A stretch of DNA of 64,000 nt, from contig JAMYHX010000037.1 in assembly GCA_025529335.1 (NCBI GenBank), forward strand, positions 98,042 to 162,041. The letters run 5' to 3'. The translations under genes were made by a program, and so were the position numbers. This document shows, piece by piece, positions 23,077 to 35,541 of the stretch. Position 1 is the stretch's first letter, and every line of letters starts with the position of its first letter. Below the pieces are notes generated by a model. It saw nothing but the letters and a program-made list of their open reading frames with translations. It was not told where the DNA came from and made no database searches. This DNA is from Rhizopus sp. PT2906 (Eukaryota; Mucoromycota; Mucoromycetes; Mucorales; Rhizopodaceae).

Positions 23077-24133
23077 AGAACAACTATATATTTGTAAATA
23101 GAATAAAGATACACATATCCCTTTGCCTGATAGATGCAAGGATTATTTTAATAGACAACCCTGATCAAATCTTCTGTCTTATACACAATAAAAGTTTGTT
23201 TCTATGCTTGTTATTAAAGATCGCCTTGTTACAAAAAAGCGTTTATTAATCAACTGACGATATTTTGGCACACTTCAGAAAACAGAATTATACAGAGTTA
23301 TTATGGATATATGGACTACATGAGCAATTGCATTTTCATAGATGAAACTGCTTTCTACATAAATCTTACGCGATCCATGGTGTGGCCAAAAAAAAAAAAA
23401 AAAAAAAGATTAGGACTAAAGTGGTTGTACCTGAAACTAGAGCAAATGCCGTATCCGCTATTTATATAGTAGTTGCCTCTCTGTCACGTCACTTAATAAA
23501 ATATAGTTACCCTCTTTACATTCTATGATTCATCTCAATCGCGCATATAATAAATATAACACTCTAAATTCTACATGCTTCGATGGGTCATATGTCTTCA
23601 GATTCAAAAGTGCTTCAGTATCTCAGTATTGATTCTTTTTAGGCATCAAATCGGTATACGATGTTGTAGGTCGTCGCTATACGTGGAAAACGTTAGAGCA
23701 AAAGCATCTACCACACTTACTTGTCTACTGTAAAGGCTCCTCGAATGATTACCCTTACTTCTTCCTCTCACTAGTGTATCTTACACATGCTCCAACATTA
23801 TCCTTCATACAATCTTTTTTTTTTTACCCTTGACCCATAAGGGATTTTTTAGTTTCCAATCTACCTTTTTGACCTGCCTCGGGTGGAAAAGATAGATTAT
23901 TACGATCGCGTTTTGAATAAATAGTAGCAAATTTAAAAAAAACCGCACAAAATGACGGACATTCATATTGTTGCTATAGGAACGAATCTGATGGTTGAAA
24001 CGCGTCAGTTGAACAATAGTGCAATCAGAGGTTCAATGAAAGGTAACACCAATAGAGCCAAAGTCCGAAGGTCATTTATATATTTTTTATTACCTTTTGT
24101 TTTTTTTTCTTTTTCTTTTTTCTTTTAATAAAA
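23077..24133. other. Intergenic region upstream of the RhoGEF gene
   Basis: No firm gene. The word ACCCATAAGGGATTTTTT (23833-23850) has a near copy at 28367. A possible 5' coding exon, ATG 23952 (MTDIHIVAIGTNL...) ending at a GTAACA donor, could splice in phase to GAAGCTTGG just inside the next gene. If so, this replaces the ATG at 24134. A 19-A run lies at about 23390-23408. Confidence 0.4.
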
Positions 24134-27100
24134 ATGGTTACAAGCAAAGAAGCTTGGAACCTATTGATTAGAAAAGGCAGTCATAAAGAAAGCAGAGATG
24201 CCATATTATTATCAAGTTTGGAAATAAAATAATAACACATACTCTTTTGCCTTTCCCCTCCTTTCTTATTATTTTCATCCTTCTAGACCCAAGTCCACCA
24301 GTCGTGACAACGCAAGATATTATGGCACAACGTTCGAATAGTTTTGCTTATGGATCCAAAAAGTCAGATACTTATATACCGCCAACAGTTTATCCAGCTT
24401 TATTATCCAAGGTAGCAAACGAGTTAAAGCGACATATAACTGTTTCGGATCATATAAAGGATGATATTGAATATAAAAATACTTTTTACGGTAGAGAAAT
24501 AGTTGTATGATCTTATTTTGAATCATGTCATTATCCTATTAACCTACATTTATCAGGACAAACTTTCGGCTATATTACACACAAGAGATAGAAAATTAGC
24601 CTTAAGAGTTGGGACGTCACTCGCCTCGCAAAAGCTGTTTCATGATGTCTGCTATGAGACTCGTCTCGTAGATTCGATAGCTTATCTATATGAATTCTCG
24701 TTTAATAATCAAACAATCTATCAACAACAAAGTGATAGCTTGAGTGAGATTGAATCCAATAGATCCTTCAACGAACAACCAGTTGTCATGGAAAACAACA
24801 CAATCAATGGTGTATTTACTGAACTGACCTATTGCTACTCACCAACATGCTGGGACAATCGGCCATGTTACAGCCCAACTTGTCCAAAAAGGATTATGCA
24901 AGTAAATAATAATATTGCTATTAATTGCACACATTTTTTATAATGAAAAAAGGGATATTAACATGTGTATTCTATAGTTACCTCTTGAGATCAAAGATAA
25001 CATTCAACTCATAACAGAATCTACATATACAAAACAACAACAACAACCGCCATCACCACAGCAACAGCAATTCGATCATGGACTCTGGGCCAATACGGTG
25101 GATAAAGAACTTTATGACACAATTCCAAAAATTGAACGTAAAAGACAGGAGAACCTGTATGAATTGATATACACAGAAGAGGATTATGTGGAGAGTCTAA
25201 ATTACGTGCAGACAGTAAGATACAAATCTTTTTTTCTATTCTGGGGAATTTCATCTTTAATGTTTTTAGATGTGGATAAAGCCTCTGAAGGAACGGCCAA
25301 TCATTCCGACAGCAAGAAAAGAAATATTTATCCAAAAGGTGTTTAGAAACATTGCTTCGATTTATGAAATTAATACACGTCTGTTACATGCTCTTAAAGC
25401 ACGTCAAAGTGAAAACCCAATCATTTATCAAGTGGGCGATATTCTGCTGGACTTTGTTATCGACTTTGAACCTTATATTGATTATGGATCAAAGCAACAT
25501 GAAGCAAAATACACTTTGGAAAACGAACGGTTTATCAATGCGAACTTTGAAGCCTTTGTGCAGGTATACAGGCCCTCATGAATAAAAAAAAAATGCGATT
25601 GCTTATAGTATCCAACAGACTACAGAGAGACATCCAAGTTCATTAAAGCTGGAATTGAATGGATACCTTACAAAACCAACGACTAGGCTTGGAAGATATA
25701 CTCTGTTATTTAATGAAATTCTAAAACATACACCGACTGGACATCCTGATAAAGAGCAATTACCAAAAGCAATTAACATCATCAAACAATTCTTGTCTCG
25801 CGTGAATTATGAGACTGGACAGGCCAAGAATCGATTTGATTTGGAAAGAATTCATTACAATTTATCATTCAAATACAAAACAGATGAAATAGTAACTAGC
25901 AATTGTAGCAATTTAAAGAAACAGGGAACTAAAAAGACACTTTTTTATTTTCAAAGAATCTTGATTTGCTTGCCAAAAGCCGCTCAATTATCAAACAAGG
26001 GACTCTCAAGAAGACTGCTCAACCTGATTCTGTAGAGTATCAAGTCATTTTGTTTGATCACTATCTGGTAATTGCAAAACTAAAGATGAATAATGGATTA
26101 GAAAGATACGTCATCCAGAGAAGAGTAAGTTCATTGGCACATATAAATCAAATTGCTTAACGCGCGCTGGAACAGCCAATTCCACTAGAGCTCTTGCATA
26201 TCTATCTACCAAGGTATGACCCTTCCATGCACAATAGGCGATCAAGCTCTCTTGTATTACCTTATCTGACAAATAACAATCCAAATAATACAATGATGGT
26301 AGCTTCTGCTGGTGGCTCTGGCATGCACGTGAGAGCTTCTACAGATATTGCTGCCTATATGAACGCACAGGCAAATACTGAAATGGATGAAGAGAATAAT
26401 TCATGTTATCCCCTCACAATTCAACACCTGGGGAGACCTTCACTGCACATCACTCTCTTTGCTACATCTCCAGCCATAAGGAAATCATGGATAGATAAAA
26501 TCAAATCTCAACAAGAGGAGTTAAGTAAGAAGAAACCAATATTTGAAACTGTGCCTGTGTTTAATGGACACGAATTCCTGGAAGTAAACAAAATCAATCA
26601 TTTCATCACTTTCAGTAAGTTAATAAAAAAGCGGGAGAGCTTTTTCTATCCACTAACCATTCTCGAGTAAAGATGCAGGACAGCAATATCTTTTAGCCGC
26701 TGACGATGGCGTTTACGTCGGACATCATCACTATAAACACCTCGATACTCGTCCTCATAAGGTACTTTCATTAGAAAAGGTGACTCAGGTTCAAGCCATT
26801 GAATCCAACCAAACGTTGCTGGTCCTTGCAGATAAATCTCTTTGGGAGTATCCATTGGATGTGGTGAACGGGAAACCTGAATTGCAACCTCAGGGACGAC
26901 TGATTCAGACACATGTGCCTTTCTTTTACTATGGCACTTGCTTACAAAAAACAATGGTTTGTATTCCCAAGATATCTACTCTTAGCTCCATCATATCAGC
27001 ATATGAGCCCATAAAGAGGATATATGATACGAATGCTACGCCACATTTACAACACAATGTGAATACAGGGAAAAGACAAAGTTTGGTCAACAAGATACTT

Positions 27101-27936
27101 TCATTGCGATCATCCACCTCATTAGGTGACTCGAACTTACGAAAGATCAAAGACTGTTATGTCCCTTGTGAGGCCTATGCGGTAGAACTGTCAGCGACCA
27201 TGATGCTTATCACCACATCTAGAGGCGTTATCATGATAGATATGAGAACGGATCAACCACAGCGTAAGATCCAGAAAACAGCATATACGTCCTTTATTCA
27301 CACTGTCTCTCTCATTGATAGAATTATTAAACCCTGCTGATAAGAATTTATCCTTTATTATGGAAAGAGAAAAGGAACCAACCACACTTAACCTACGGCA
27401 GTCTACAAAGCGTATTGCGATATTTAGAGCACCTAGGAACCATTACTTTATCTGTTACGATGGTAACTAATTCTTTCCTTTTATATTAATGCTGATCTCT
27501 CTTTTTTTTTTAGAATATGCATTTTATATCGATAGTAAAGGAAATAGACTGTTCAACAAGTTTTTGATCGAATGGGAAGGGAATCCAGAATCTTTTGCAT
27601 TTTCATATCCATTTGCCATTGCCTTTCATCCATCATATATAGAAGTCCGCAGCGTGATTACTGTAAGACAACAACCTGCACATCTCAAATATCTAATATA
27701 TCTTACGATTGTAGGGTGCGATTGAGCAAATAATACGAGGCAAGCAAGTGAAATGCCTCAATAACGGACACAAGACAGAACTGCCATTGATCTTTGGAAC
27801 CATGATGGATCCTCAAAATGGAAAGTATAGGTTTGTGTTCAAGTTACAGATGGTTGATGATCATTCAAGGACACATGATACTTTTTCTGAGCCATCCACT
27901 ATACGAGAAAAGACTCATCATGTACTTTATAGTTAA
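24134..27936 (+). CDS. Rho1 guanine-nucleotide exchange factor, Rom2/Rgf-like (DEP-DH-PH-CNH)
   Basis: Twelve exons assembled in phase: 24134-24215, 24287-24504, 24557-24901, 24978-25214, 25270-25563, 25619-25891, 25957-26124, 26176-26614, 26673-27263, 27322-27462, 27514-27662, 27715-27936; about 1052 aa. Order: DEP domain (~55-145, YPALLSKVANELKRHITVSD), DH domain (~205-395, RQENLYELIYTEEDYVESL and LTKPTTRLGRYTLLFNEIL), PH (~430-590), and citron-homology domain (~610-990, WEGNPESFAFSYPFAIAFHP). This is the architecture of Rom1/Rom2, the exchange factors that activate Rho1 in cell-wall integrity signalling. The first exon and its GTTTGG donor are the weakest part; an alternative start at 23952 is described under the upstream region. 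Confidence 0.85.
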
Positions 27937-28597
27937 TACACTTTTTCTTTATTATTTATTTAAGAATCCTATTGTCTTTTCAATAGTCTCTCTGTTAAGT
28001 CATAAGCTTTACTAATTTTTATGTTTTATAGAAAACTTACTACGTCTTTAGATAGACAAAGTTTTTATACTACTGTCATTATTACATGAGGGATATGTCA
28101 TTGCTATGACAGCGTATATTCTGAGCTCTTCCCTTGATAATAAATTTATTTTTTTCTTAGGACTTTTATAAAAAAAAAGCATTAGGGCCAACGAGGCCTT
28201 GGAACCTGGTATAATTTGTCATTGTCTTTTTTGGCTGTGACGCTATTTACAATCAGCGCAACACCAAAGGGCAGTTACTATTTTCTCGAAAGGCGGATTT
28301 TTCAAATTGTAGGGCTCGATAACCCTACTCATTAATTCCCTCTTACATTTTTTGTTTTACCATTGTACCCATAAGGGTTTTTTCGCTACCACTCACTTCC
28401 AAACGGATTGAACGGGTCCGGACCGACGTTTATTTTATTTTATTATTTTTGCGCTCATTCGAACCATCAATAAAGTATCATGTTTAAACAAAGTGATATC
28501 ATTGATCACTTCTCCTAAGAAATAATCAGAAGGACCAGTAATGATGCTTTATTTGTATCATTAAAATAATAGAATCATATATGTTGCATATTTGCTA
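27937..28597. other. Intergenic, no gene seen
   Basis: No ORF of interest. A second copy of the ACCCATAAGGG(A/T)TTTTT word is at 28367-28382. The stretch is AT-rich with simple T runs. Confidence 0.4.
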
Positions 28598-29218
28598 TTA
28601 GTCACCATTGGTCTTTTTGCACTTAAAAGTACACGTTCCACGACGTATCCATAACTCTGGAACGACATCTTCCAGTTTTCTTTCACCCTTGGCTTTTGTC
28701 AACTCACTCTTCTCAATCTGTTTGGCGGTGCCAATAGCGATATCCTTGTAAAACTTCTTTTTTAAATTAAAAGTACAATAAAAGTCTTATTTAATACTAC
28801 CTTTAAATGTATCAGCCACAGGAACATGTTTGAAAGCAAACATAACTCTGATGGGGTGGTACATAGTGGAAAGGAGACGATATGTATCATGCGATAGAAA
28901 CTCTTTCCAACTATGTTCACTTTTTATAGAGAGCAATTTTTTCCTAATGGGATAAGAATAAATGAAAATACATCTAGATGCTCTGAGACGTATTTGTTTA
29001 CCTTCTACCAAAAATACCACAGACGACAGATGAGAGAATCTTATGAATAATAAGATTGTTGAGCATTACTTTCATCTGTTGACCTAACTTGACTATATCG
29101 GAGGGGAGCTTGCCCGAACTTACGCCAATGGGTTTAACTTCAGCAATGGTAAGATCATGTCAGGTGCTTTAAGCCTTCACGTATGCAATGTAGTCAGGCT
29201 TAAACTTCCCATTTTGGT
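28598..29218 (-). pseudogene. Broken C-terminal part of fungal multicopy gene family (copy B)
   Basis: On the minus strand the reading runs NQNGKFKPDYIAYVKA (29218-29172), then stops. It resumes shifted as DLTIAEVKPIGVSSGKLPSD, IVKLGQQMKVMLNNLI and SSVVCGIF, loses one base and continues VEGKQIRLRASRCIFIYSY to 28787. An apparent intron follows that does not restore the frame, then GTAKQIEKSELTKAKGERK...KCKKTNGD and a stop at 28598. The E-V-K-P and D-(I/L)-V-K-L-G motifs are typical, as I remember them, of a large uncharacterised protein family in Mucoromycota. At least two frame disruptions make it non-functional. Confidence 0.6.
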
Positions 29219-29821
29219 TAATTGCATGCACCATTTAAAAAGATGTACACTACACGTACGAGGAAATCCATGAGAGGGTTAATGTTAGAAGCGCTACTTG
29301 TGATATCGTCAACAAGCCTTTTCAATGCACAGCGTTAAGCTAAACCCGTTCAGAGAACAGACATCTTGGTAAAGAATAGAGTTTCAAAAAGAAAGAGATA
29401 AAATGTGGTTATTACTGTATCTTAATTTTTTTTTTTTATGTTGTCAGTTGATCAACAAAGAACCAAGGTCATTCAAGAGTAACTTTATATCAAAAGGATA
29501 TCCCATTGGACAGCCTTAGGTTAGATATACACCTTGGTAAAGTGAAGTTGTATAGTGACGCTACACGTAGTGCCTCAAGGAAGCGCCCGTAGCAATAGCC
29601 TTCTAGTGGATTTCTTCGTGCGCGTAGTGTTCGCCTTTAATAACCATGGGATCGATATCATTTGGTTTTCCACTTGAAAACAAAGGAATAGAAGAGGAGA
29701 TGTACTTCTGTTTCCAAATATTTAGTTACTGACTCTTTGATGCTTTCCGAGAAGAGATAGATACAGTCTAGAGAACTAATGGTCAGTAAATAACAAATTA
29801 GTTTAATAAGTTGCGTTCTTG
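29176..29821. repeat. Dispersed repeat, copy B (shorter form)
   Basis: Near-identical to 1946-1996 plus 2445-3042, with the intervening 450 bp absent. Differences seen by eye are scattered substitutions and a longer T run near 29427. The abrupt right-hand boundary is after GCGTTCTTG, where the two loci diverge completely. Confidence 0.85.
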
Positions 29822-30214
29822 ACTTATATTTACAAAAGACGCAAGTCAGAAACTTGATTCACATTGCCTTTTGTACGCTCTACTGAGCGACGCCTAAAAG
29901 CTCTCAATTCTTTCATCATAGGTATATCCTCTGCCTACAATGAGAGAATATGTGAATAGTTATGGATGGTTTAAGCAATATATGGATGACCTAAAGTGAT
30001 ATAAATACTAACTTACTGACTCATTATCTTTGCATACTGTATCAACCAAATGACTTCTCGTCCTTCTTGGATGATAATCTTCTGATTTGCAACTACCATT
30101 GGAACATAGTTCGTCAAACACGTTACATAGAGGAAATAAAGAATCCTCTAAGAGCATTCCCAAGTACGAAGACAATGAGTGGACAGCCAGTATAAAATGC
30201 TCAATAGGGAGTTC
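29822..30214. other. Unassigned stretch between repeat and retroelement relic
   Basis: Plus-strand content is low complexity. On the minus strand an open frame enters from 30373, reaches a GTAAGT donor near 30017, and after a TTGTAG acceptor near 29938 gives AEDIPMMKELRAFRRRSVER and a stop. The splice signals are good but no family is recognised. Confidence 0.3.
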
Positions 30215-31707
30215 CATAAATAACTTAAACGACGCACAGTTGATACCTTCCAGAGCACCGACGCAGTTTACAAAGGGACAAATCGACTCATCATCGCAGG
30301 TCGAACAGCAGCAAGCCTCTTCGAAGAGTGTAAGTAGTTCTTGGAACAAGGTAATGAAGAAACATTCCTCCACATTATGGAAGGAGTACGACAGCTCGCA
30401 GTGTACTCGCTGGCCACAAGCAAAACAACAAAGACTGAAGCTAGGTCAATGGCGCTCAAGGCACTCAAACTCCATGATAGCATCAAACACTTGGATAAAG
30501 AACCCAACGACAAGTCCTTGGCTTTGGATAAAGAAACAGTCGAAAAGATTTATCAAGCAAGATACGAGCAATCAATCCTGCGAAATGCAGTGAGAAGAAG
30601 CCAAAACTCTTTCAACCAACGTAACAGAGGATATGGAAGACAACAATGGAATACAAGAGGATGTGGAACCTTCCACAAATCTTTTTTTGACAAGCGTAGG
30701 GACCACCAACCGCCGAAGTCCCAAAGCCCTAACCAACACTAATAATGAAAATAACGCCATCATTGTCTTCCCCCAAGACGACAGCACACTACATAGTACC
30801 GAGCGATGGCATTCTACCAGGAAGACGTCTCCAAAGTTTTCACAATAATGGAGACAGCACATTATTCACCAATGACCGACTTCAGTGGCAACCAATGGAT
30901 ATCAGCTTCAATGGAACAAGACACCTCGTCCTTGGCGTTACACTTCAATGAAATTTACCAAAGTAGAACAAGCGGCAGTGGACGATGCAGTGAAGAAGTT
31001 TATGAGCTTGGAAATAACCGAAATATCTCCTTCCCAATCCAAAGATTATCTCTCAAAGTTTTTTACGATTCAAGAACCCAACAAACGATGCCCAGTTTTG
31101 GATTGCACCAATCTGAATCAATACATTCAATGTACTCACTTCAAAATAGAGGGAGTTCCAGTGTTGCGAGAACTGTTGTAAAAGGGAGACTACATGTGCA
31201 AGTTCGATCTGAAAGGTGCTTACGTGATAGTACCAATTCACCAAAGTTCTCGAGACTTTCTTACATTCCTTCATCGAGACATAGTATACAGATACAAGCG
31301 TTTAGCCTTTGGCCTCAATGTTGCACCTCGTGTGTTCTCAAAGCTAATGAGATATGCTTCGGAACCTCTTCGGGAAGAGGAAAATCAGATTTGTATTCTA
31401 CCTCGACGACATATGTATATTGGCGAGGACAAAAGAAGAGATGCAGATACATGTCTCACAGATGATATCCCATTTACAAGAATTGGGATTTCTATTCAAT
31501 GAAGAAAAGAGTATACTAGTTCTTCAACAAGCACAGTCATTTCTTAGGTTCCAATTCAATTCAAAAGAAAAGACGATACAGGTCCCACAGGTAAAGATAC
31601 AAAAACTGAGCTTTATTGGGAAAGTCACGGCGATGATACCTGCAATTGGAGAAGCCCTTCATATATGGCAATTAAATAGCACACAATGTCAATTTTTACT
31701 AATTTGA
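30215..31707 (+). mobile_element. Truncated, broken DIRS-like retrotransposon (gag and reverse transcriptase relics)
   Basis: A gag-like part (about 30215-30740) contains an in-frame TAG at about 30331, then HIMEGVRQLAVYSLATSKTT and a Lys/Arg/Gly-rich tail (QARYEQSILRNAVRRSQNSF), like the first ORF of DIRS elements. From about 30805 reverse-transcriptase sequence is visible: GYQLQWNKTPRPW, then an in-frame TAA at 31179-31181, FDLKGAYVIVPIHQ, a frameshift near 31370, and the catalytic YLDD box in RFVFYLDDICILART. It ends with the SFIGKVTAMIPAIGEALHI motif typical of DIRS RT. No RNase H, methyltransferase-like or tyrosine-recombinase region follows, so the element is 3'-truncated and dead. Confidence 0.8.
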
Positions 31708-32502
31708 AGACTAGGAAAAGATTATCAAAAGATATTTTAAAGCCACAGTTACAGCAAGCATTCACATCATAAACACAAAGGCTTTCATATATGTTCAACA
31801 AGTATCATTACTTGATTTAGCCTCTTTTTTTTTTCTCTTTCTCTCTTTTGACATGATATCATCATTGACAACCACTATACAAATCATTTTATTCCTTTCT
31901 AAAATTAATAAAAATACATTAATAGAAAAAGCTTAGAGACTAAGAAATAGGCTCCTGAAAGATCTTGATGATATTGAATCTCTCTATCCATAATGTGCAG
32001 TTAATGGCTCTTGAGCCTTTGATGCTCTTAAATGCAATATAAACACAACATTATGATCATTGTTTGATCTTTTACTAAACTGAATTTGTCAACAAAAGAC
32101 AGAAAAATATAACGTAGCTTAAATACCCTTTTTTGCAAATCAAAATAAATTATCAATACATGCATGGATGAGTACCTGACTCAAGTAAAAAGTGATGCGA
32201 TTCTAAAGGTATGAGACACATATTGAACAAGAGTATTGGCCGAGTTGCACGTTATCTCCACTTGCCACAGCTGTGAGATGATATGGTAAAGATACATCAA
32301 AGAAGAGACTATTTAAAACATGTCATGGTCATCTATTTGCTTATAGCTTATTTTTTACTTTCAATTGCCTTTTCGGACACGGTTTTCCTCTTTCGGGATG
32401 ATTTAGATATTTATCTTTTGCTAGTAAAAGTTCGTATTGAAATAAATTTTTTTTTTTATTTTTAAACACGCTTTTTTTTTTTTTTTTCCTTTATTTCATT
32501 TC
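31708..32502. other. Intergenic, no gene seen; upstream of NUP98
   Basis: AT-rich with several T runs, including one of 17 T immediately upstream of the NUP98 start. No domain-bearing ORF. Presumed to contain the NUP98 promoter. Confidence 0.4.
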
Positions 32503-35500
32503 ATGTTTGGAAAAAGTACTTTTGGTACATCCACAGGAGGTTTTGGCCAGCCTCAACAAACAAGCAACGTATTTGGTCAACAGCCACAACAACCACAACA
32601 ACCATCTGCTTTTGGAGGTAAGATCCACACGTTTTATTTATTTCATAATTAACATTTTTTATAGGCTTTGGAGCAACAAGTACACCCAATGCTTTTGGAG
32701 CTGCTACTACAGGATCTGCATTTGGACAACCAGCACAGCAACAACAACAGCAGCCTGCATTTGGAACTACTGCGCCTTCTACAGGTAAACAATTACTTTT
32801 TTAATTTTTTGTCTCATTTTAACTTTTTTACCTAGGCTTCGGTGCTGGAACATCTGCATTTGGTCAACCAAAACCCACTGGCTTTGGAGGCTTCGGTAGT
32901 ACTTCTACGCCTGCATTTGGTTCAAGTAAACTATATATATATTTATTACGTAACATCATCGTCTAATATACCAACCTTTAGCTCAACCAGCTACCACCGG
33001 CTTTGGCGGTTTCGGATCAAGTAAGTCTTTATTGTCCCTTTCTCTTATTAGCAAAACTCATTCTATTTAATATAGCTCCTGCTTCAAATACTTCAGCCTT
33101 TGGTTCAACCAGTACCAGTACAGGCGGATTCTTTGGACAACGTCCTGCTACAGGAGGATTTGGCAGTACACCTACTACAACTGCATTCGGTCAACCACAG
33201 CAACCACAACAACAACAGACATCAGCATTTGGTGGATTTGGCACCGGCGGAACAGCATTTAATCAACCTGCCACAGGTGCTAACCAAGGTACCGCGATCG
33301 CAGACTTTACTGCCACCCAAGACCGTGATATTACAACAGGCGTAAACAATTTCTTCCAAACTATCACTGCTATGCCACAATATAAAGATTATTCTCTTGA
33401 AGAGCTTCGATTACAAGATTATGCTCAAGGTAGAAAGACTGCTTCTGCTGCAGGTGGCGCCTTTGGTCAGCCTGCCGCAGGAGGCGCATTCGGTCAGACG
33501 ACATCTACGATGGGTGGTGGTGCCTTTGGTCAACCATCAACTGGTGGAGCTTTTGGTCAGCCAGCAGCAAGCACTGGATTTGGTCAACCAGCCCAGTCCA
33601 ACATGTTTGGCGCTACTTCCAACACCGGCAGTATATTTGGTCAACAACAACAGCAACAACCTACAACTGCTTTCGGTCAAAGCACTGGCACGAATGCATT
33701 CGGTTCTACTACCAACGCATTCGGTGCTACCGGAACTAATACAACCGGTTTTGGCGCTGGCACTACAGGAAGCGCGTTTGGTGCTAATGCTGCTAAACCT
33801 TTTGGCTTTGGTAAGTTGCTGATTTATCAGCTATATTGACTTTTTGACTGATGGACAATTACTTTTAGGTGGTACATCAACTGCACCTACCACTGGTTTT
33901 GGTGCAACAACAACTGGATTTGGACAACAAGGCACTACTGGAGGATTCGGTCAGCAGAACACGACTGGTGGATTTGGACAGCAAGCCAGTCAGACAGGTG
34001 GTTTTGGTGGCTTTGGAGCTAAACCAGCCACTACCACAACTGGTACCACCGGCTTTGGAGGATTTGGCAACACTGGTGCAACCACTAGTGGATTTGGCGC
34101 TGCCACTAGCAAACCCGCGACGGGATTCTCATTTGGCCAACCTGCTACCTCTACAGGCACCACTGGTTTTGGTGGATTTGGTACATCTACTACTCCCAGC
34201 TTGGGTGGATTCGGTCAAACTGGTGCAGGAACTACGACGAGTGCATTTGGTGGTAATAAGCCTGCAACTTCCACTTCTTTCTTTGGCAATACCACTGGCG
34301 CTACAACAGGAACAACAGGCTTTGGTGGTTTTGGTACAGGCCAAACCAATACAACAGGTGGATTTGGCACTGGCACCACAGGTGGACTCTTGGGTCAAAA
34401 GCCTGCTGGCACCCTTGGCGGTTCATTCACTTCTGGAGGTTTAGGTGGAACAGGATTTGGATCCTTTGGCCAGCAACAACAAACTGGTGCATTCAATTTA
34501 CCCAGTCAAGGCGGTTTGACAACTTTTGCAACTACCGGACCTCAAAATGGCGTTCAACAGCAACCCCTGATTGCTACAGTAGACAAGAATCCTTATGGTA
34601 ACAACCCATTGTTTGACTTATCCAAGTTATCCGGATCCAATGCTGAAAACAACCGATCTGGCCCCTCTGCCGTTGCGGTCAGTGGATCTACTAGTAAACC
34701 ATCCACGCCTCATTTTCCTGTTTCCCCTCGCGTTGTTTCCAAAATCAAGCTTCGCGGTTTCTCTACAGCCGCTGCAAGACCTACCAGAAAGACAATGGGC
34801 AACTCCTCCCTGGAGGGTATTAGTGACGATGCTGTGCTTGGAACAGGTGCTTTCGCCCCTCGTGACAATAACAAAAAGCTGGTATTTGATAATGATGTTG
34901 ATGCAGCTAGTATTGTGGCTCTAGTCAACAAGAAGGGAGAGAAGAAGAAGGCTGTTTTTGACCCCAATCTTGAATATGTTGCATCAAAGGAAATCCACAA
35001 GGACACGACGTCCACTGCACCCTTGTCTAGCGCCTCTTTAGACAGCATTCATCCTGGAACTAGCAATAACAACATTACACCTGCTTCAACCTCTTCTGCG
35101 CTTGCCATTAAAAATGGCTATTACGTATCACCCACTCTCGATACCTTGAAGGGCATGAGCAAAGAGAGCTTAAAATCTGTACAGAATTTAGTCGTTGGTC
35201 GTACAGGATTCGGTGAAATTAGGTTTGAAAAGCCAGTAGATTTATCTCAAGTTGATCTGGATGACTTTTTGGGTAACCTTATTGTCATTGACGATAGACG
35301 GGTCGTTGTTTATCCTGATGAAGCGACCAAGAAACCTGCTGGTACGGAATTGAATGTTCCTGCGGTCATTAGCATCGAGAATTGCTTCTCTCATGATAAG
35401 TACACGGGCGCTCCAATTAAGGATCCTGAGCATCCTCGCTTTAAGCTGTTTGTGGACAAGATACGTCAACGCCCAGGTGTTGAATTTGTAAGTTATGATA

Positions 35501-35541
35501 ACTCGACTGGTACTTGGTCTTTTAGAGCTCAAAAGTTTTAA
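32503..35541 (+). CDS. NUP98: FG nucleoporin NUP98 homologue (Nup116/Nup100 type)
   Basis: Six exons: 32503-32617, 32665-32784, 32836-32925, 32982-33020, 33076-33810, 33869-35541; 923 aa. Dense FG/GFG repeats fill about residues 1-180 and 245-560. Between them is a GLEBS-type segment (TATQDRDITTGVNNFFQTI, then PQYKDYSLEELRLQDYAQGR), the binding site for Rae1/Gle2. The C-terminal autoproteolytic-type domain (~780-923) begins YYVSPTLDTLKGMSKESLKS and contains VVGRTGFGEIRFEKPVDL. The ORF ends GTWSFRAQKF-stop. The usual self-cleavage site is HF|S; here the His is Lys and the stop codon replaces everything after the Phe, so there is no fused Nup96. It should bind the pore through this domain without processing. 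Confidence 0.93.

Noticed and set aside
25564..25618. Splicing at the first TATAG acceptor downstream of exon 5 of the Rom2-like gene
   Set aside because: It breaks the DH domain frame; the acceptor CCAACAG ten bases later restores TTERHPSSLKLELNGYL.
29176..29821. Idea that the two repeat copies are LTRs of one element
   Set aside because: They are 27 kb apart with many unrelated host genes between, and their outer flanks belong to a gene family rather than to an integration site.
34129..34398. Minus-strand Ser/Cys/Thr-rich ORF inside NUP98
   Set aside because: Antisense shadow of the FG/GFG repeats.
32503..34500. Regularly repeated short units, possible CRISPR-like or satellite array
   Set aside because: The repeats are codon-level GFG/AFG units of a nucleoporin with variable spacing, not a direct-repeat/spacer array.
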